Below, one piece after another: positions 61,798 to 64,000 of a stretch of 64,000 nucleotides of DNA. The DNA is from JAPWJZ01 sp966211335 (GTDB lineage Bacteria > Pseudomonadota > Alphaproteobacteria > Micavibrionales > UBA2020). The notes under the pieces are model-generated. The model had not been told where the DNA came from. It worked only from the letters and a program-made list of their open reading frames with translations, and made no database searches. The stretch is taken from positions 620,001 through 684,000 of the forward strand of contig CBIHNF010000001.1 of NCBI GenBank assembly GCA_966211335.1, written 5' to 3'. The translations under genes were made by a program, and so were the position numbers. How positions within the stretch are numbered: the first letter of the stretch is position 1; each line of letters begins with the position of its first letter.

Positions 61798-62646
61798 ATG
61801 CTGAACGGCATGAAAAAATACCACCTGCACCTCCTTTCCGATTCCACCGGCGGTACGCTGAACAGCGTCGTCAAGGCCTGCCTTGCCCAGTTTGAAGGCG
61901 TTGAAACGGAACAGCATTTCTGGCCGCTCGTGCGCAGCCAGTCGCAGCTGCTGCAGGTGCTGGAAGGCATCCGCAAGAACCCGGGGCTCGTCCTGTTCAC
62001 GCTGGTCGATGACGCCTTGGCGGCGGCGGTGGAGCGGCACTGCCTCAACCTCTTCATCCCCTGCATCTCCATCCTCAACCCGGTGCTGCATTTGATGAGC
62101 AGCTACTTCGGTATGGAATCGCTCTCCGAACCGGGCTTGCAGCATAAACTCAACGCCGAATATTTCGCGCGCATGGATGCGGTGGATTACGCGCTGCACC
62201 ACGACGACGGGCAGAAGGGCGACAAGGAGCTCGCGAAGGCGGATGTCATCCTCGTCGGCGTCTCCCGCACCTCCAAAACCCCGACCTGCATTTATCTCGC
62301 CAACCGCGGCGTCAAGGCGGCGAATGTGCCTTATGTGCCGGGCATCCCCTTTCCTGAATATGTGCTGACGCTCACGCGGCCGCTCTTCGTCGCCTTGACG
62401 GCATCGCCGGACCGTCTTATTGATATCCGCCGCAACCGTTTGCAGCAGCTCGGCGAAATACGCGATACCGACTACCTTGATGAAGGCCGCGTGCAGGACG
62501 AGGTCAAGGAAGCGCGCAGATTTTACAGCCGCAACAACTGGCCGGTGATCGACGTCACGCGCCGCTCGGTCGAGGAAACGGCGGCGGAAATTCTCGGACT
62601 GCTCGATGCCCATCGCCTCGACGCGCAGAAAAAGGAAATGCCATGA
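61798..62646 (+). CDS. ppsR: Pyruvate, phosphate dikinase regulatory protein
   Basis: 282 residues of the DUF299 family. YHLHLLSDSTGGTLNSVVKA start and the ADP-binding loop VGVSRTSKTPTCIYLANRG (about residues 148-166). It phosphorylates and dephosphorylates PPDK or PEP synthase to switch it off and on. ATG at 61798 or 61810. Overlaps aroE by 4 bases (ATGA). Confidence 0.93.
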   Translation: MLNGMKKYHLHLLSDSTGGTLNSVVKACLAQFEGVETEQHFWPLVRSQSQLLQVLEGIRKNPGLVLFTLVDDALAAAVERHCLNLFIPCISILNPVLHLMSSYFGMESLSEPGLQHKLNAEYFARMDAVDYALHHDDGQKGDKELAKADVILVGVSRTSKTPTCIYLANRGVKAANVPYVPGIPFPEYVLTLTRPLFVALTASPDRLIDIRRNRLQQLGEIRDTDYLDEGRVQDEVKEARRFYSRNNWPVIDVTRRSVEETAAEILGLLDAHRLDAQKKEMP

Positions 62647-63494
62647 GCGACAGCACGAATAACGACGACGATTTTAAAATGGCCTGCATCCTCGGCTGGC
62701 CGGTGTCGCATTCGCTGTCGCCGAAATTGCACGGCTACTGGCTCGATAAATATAAAATCAGCGGCAGCTACACAACGCTCGCCGTGCCGGCCGGCACGCT
62801 GAAGGCCGCGCTCGACATGCTCATCGCGCGCGGCTTTGCCGGCTGCAATATTACGGCGCCGCTCAAAGAAGAAGCGCTGTCCCTCATGCAGCACCATGAC
62901 GAAAGCTGCCTGATGTCCGGCGCCGTCAATACCGTCGTCATCCGCGAGGGCAAGCTCTACGGCTTTAACAGCGACGGCTTCGGCTTTGTCGAATCCTTAA
63001 AAGTCCAGCAGCCGCATTGGGATGGATCGAAAGTCGTCATCCTCGGCACCGGCGGTGCCTCGCGCGGCATTATCGCGAGCCTGAAAGCGGCAGGCGCGAA
63101 AAGCTTCACCCTCGTCAACCGCACGCCGGAAAAGGCCGAAAAAATCATCAAGGCCTTTTCGCTCACCGATGCGGAAGTCTACACCTGGGAACGCCGCCAC
63201 GCGGCGCTGGAAGATGCGACCATGGTCGTCAACTGCTCCAACCTCGGCCAGACGGATAACCCGGAACTGCAGCTCGACCTTGGCAAGCTCGCGCCCACGG
63301 CGACGGTCTGCGACATCGTCTACCGCCCGCTGATCACGCCGCTGCTGGCCGAGGCGCAAAAGCGGGGCAACCCGATCGTCGAAGGCCTTGGCATGCTGCT
63401 GCATCAGGGCCGCCTCGGCTTTGGTTACTGGTTCGGCCGCGATCCGGAAGTATCGGTCGAACTGTATAAATACATGGGAGAACTTGCGAAATGA
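62643..63494 (+). CDS. aroE: Shikimate dehydrogenase
   Basis: 283 residues. Shikimate site SHSLSPKLHGYWLD, catalytic Lys in NITAPLKEEAL, Asp in GFNSDGFGFVES; NADP loop LGTGGASRGIIASLKAAG; C-terminal GLGMLLHQGRLGFGYWFG. Reduces 3-dehydroshikimate in aromatic synthesis. ATGA overlaps on both sides. Confidence 0.96.
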   Translation: MSDSTNNDDDFKMACILGWPVSHSLSPKLHGYWLDKYKISGSYTTLAVPAGTLKAALDMLIARGFAGCNITAPLKEEALSLMQHHDESCLMSGAVNTVVIREGKLYGFNSDGFGFVESLKVQQPHWDGSKVVILGTGGASRGIIASLKAAGAKSFTLVNRTPEKAEKIIKAFSLTDAEVYTWERRHAALEDATMVVNCSNLGQTDNPELQLDLGKLAPTATVCDIVYRPLITPLLAEAQKRGNPIVEGLGMLLHQGRLGFGYWFGRDPEVSVELYKYMGELAK

Positions 63495-64000
63495 CGACGC
63501 CCGGCATCCTCACCCTTGGCCTCACCGGCTCCATCGGCATGGGCAAATCCACCGCCGCCAAAATGCTCGTCGAGATGGGGCTGCCTGTGCATGACTCAGA
63601 CGCCACCGTGCATGAACTCCTGGGCCCGAGCGGCAAGGGCGTCGCCCCCATCGCCGCGCTGGTGCCCGATGCTGTCGCGCATGACGCCAAAGGCGAGCCC
63701 TACATTGACCGCCGCCTGCTGGGCCCGTTATTTTTTGCCGATCCCGCGCTGAAGGAACAGGTCGAAGGCATCCTTTTCCCGCTCGTCCGCCAGTCGGCCG
63801 ATGAATTTGTGGAAAAGAAAAAGGCAGAAGGCTATCGCGCCGTGGTGCTGGATATTCCGCTGCTGTTCGAAACGAAGGGCGAATCCCGCGTTGATAAAAT
63901 CATCGTCGTGACTGCCCCCGCCGATGTGCAGCGCGAACGCGTGCTCGCCCGCGGGCCGGTGGAGGAGCGCGAAGCCCGCCTCGAACGCCTCGAAAAAATT
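63491..64000 (+). CDS. coaE: Dephospho-CoA kinase (3'-truncated by window)
   Basis: The first 170 codons are visible, with no stop before base 64000. P-loop GLTGSIGMGKST at residues 9-20, DATVHELLG and LDIPLLFETKGESR mark CoaE, which makes CoA from dephospho-CoA. ATG overlaps the aroE stop. Confidence 0.95.
   Translation, partial: MTTPGILTLGLTGSIGMGKSTAAKMLVEMGLPVHDSDATVHELLGPSGKGVAPIAALVPDAVAHDAKGEPYIDRRLLGPLFFADPALKEQVEGILFPLVRQSADEFVEKKKAEGYRAVVLDIPLLFETKGESRVDKIIVVTAPADVQRERVLARGPVEEREARLERLEKI

Noticed and set aside
1..64000. tRNA, rRNA, prophage or insertion sequence
   Set aside because: No conserved tRNA TPsiC/acceptor pattern, rRNA stretch, integrase or transposase was found on reading both strands.

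Overview
The window reads as a compact chromosomal segment of a motile alphaproteobacterium. Supporting this are a DUF2794 protein, the gene order fliL-fliM-DUF6468-motE-like beside flgFGAH, an IHF-beta gene, a YfgM/BamB/Der cassette, adrenodoxin-type ferredoxin, and a PPDK regulatory protein next to aroE-coaE. The many ankyrin-repeat and orphan proteins would fit a Micavibrio-like or other little-studied lineage, but that placement is inference. No rRNA, tRNA, CRISPR array, transposase or prophage was recognised. Genes are packed tightly: many same-strand neighbours overlap by ATGA or TAATG, and several convergent pairs end on top of each other.

Layout. 0-2.3 kb (minus): NADP isocitrate dehydrogenase, a Sel1-like secreted protein, DUF2794. 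2.4-9.6 kb: an accessory island of ankyrin-repeat genes, three of which share an unassigned C-terminal domain, plus a tandem pair of unknown paralogs. 9.8-13.2 kb (plus): yfgM-like, bamB, der. 13.2-17.9 kb (minus): radA, cvpA, a small membrane protein, an SDR, a cation-efflux protein and a Nudix hydrolase as one likely operon; purF, which often follows cvpA, is absent. 18-24.7 kb: an unknown membrane protein, rpmI-rplT, a PilZ protein, pyrE, a site-2-type protease with CBS domains, a lipoprotein and a Nudix-like protein. 24.9-27.8 kb: two paralogs that look like tandem, catalytically dead HD domains. 27.9-35.5 kb: N-formylglutamate amidohydrolase, argE, orphan genes, a Vgr-related metallopeptidase-like protein, an ankyrin protein, ihfB, lapA, Nudix, and a HEAT-like helical protein.

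35.6-46.3 kb is the flagellar region: a divergent pair of clusters (fliL-fliM-DUF6468-motE-like, then a CheY-like regulator and a 1097-residue AMIN/TPR protein on minus; flgF-flgG-flgA-flgH on plus) whose 368-base intergenic region carries one good sigma-54 (-24/-12) promoter facing each way. 46.5-48.9 kb encodes an RTX-type calcium-binding repeat protein. 49-55.2 kb has orphan genes, two consecutive long-chain acyl-CoA ligases and small membrane or lipoprotein genes. 55.3-61.7 kb (minus) holds pheT, pheS, a 2Fe-2S ferredoxin, a membrane protein, a type-2 ferredoxin-NADP reductase and a LOG-family protein. 61.8 kb to the end (plus): ppsR, aroE, coaE (cut by the window edge).

How it fits together: housekeeping operons (envelope assembly, translation, pyrimidine, arginine, shikimate, CoA and redox metabolism) alternate with single-gene or paired accessory units. 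Several accessory genes have their own strong sigma-70 promoter with a near-identical TTGACATAA -35 region, which suggests a common expression pattern. The items most worth following are the ankyrin-associated C-terminal domain, the SCMGSGG paralog pair, the pseudo-HD paralogs, the back-to-back sigma-54 promoters, and an A+T-rich insertion inside pheT.
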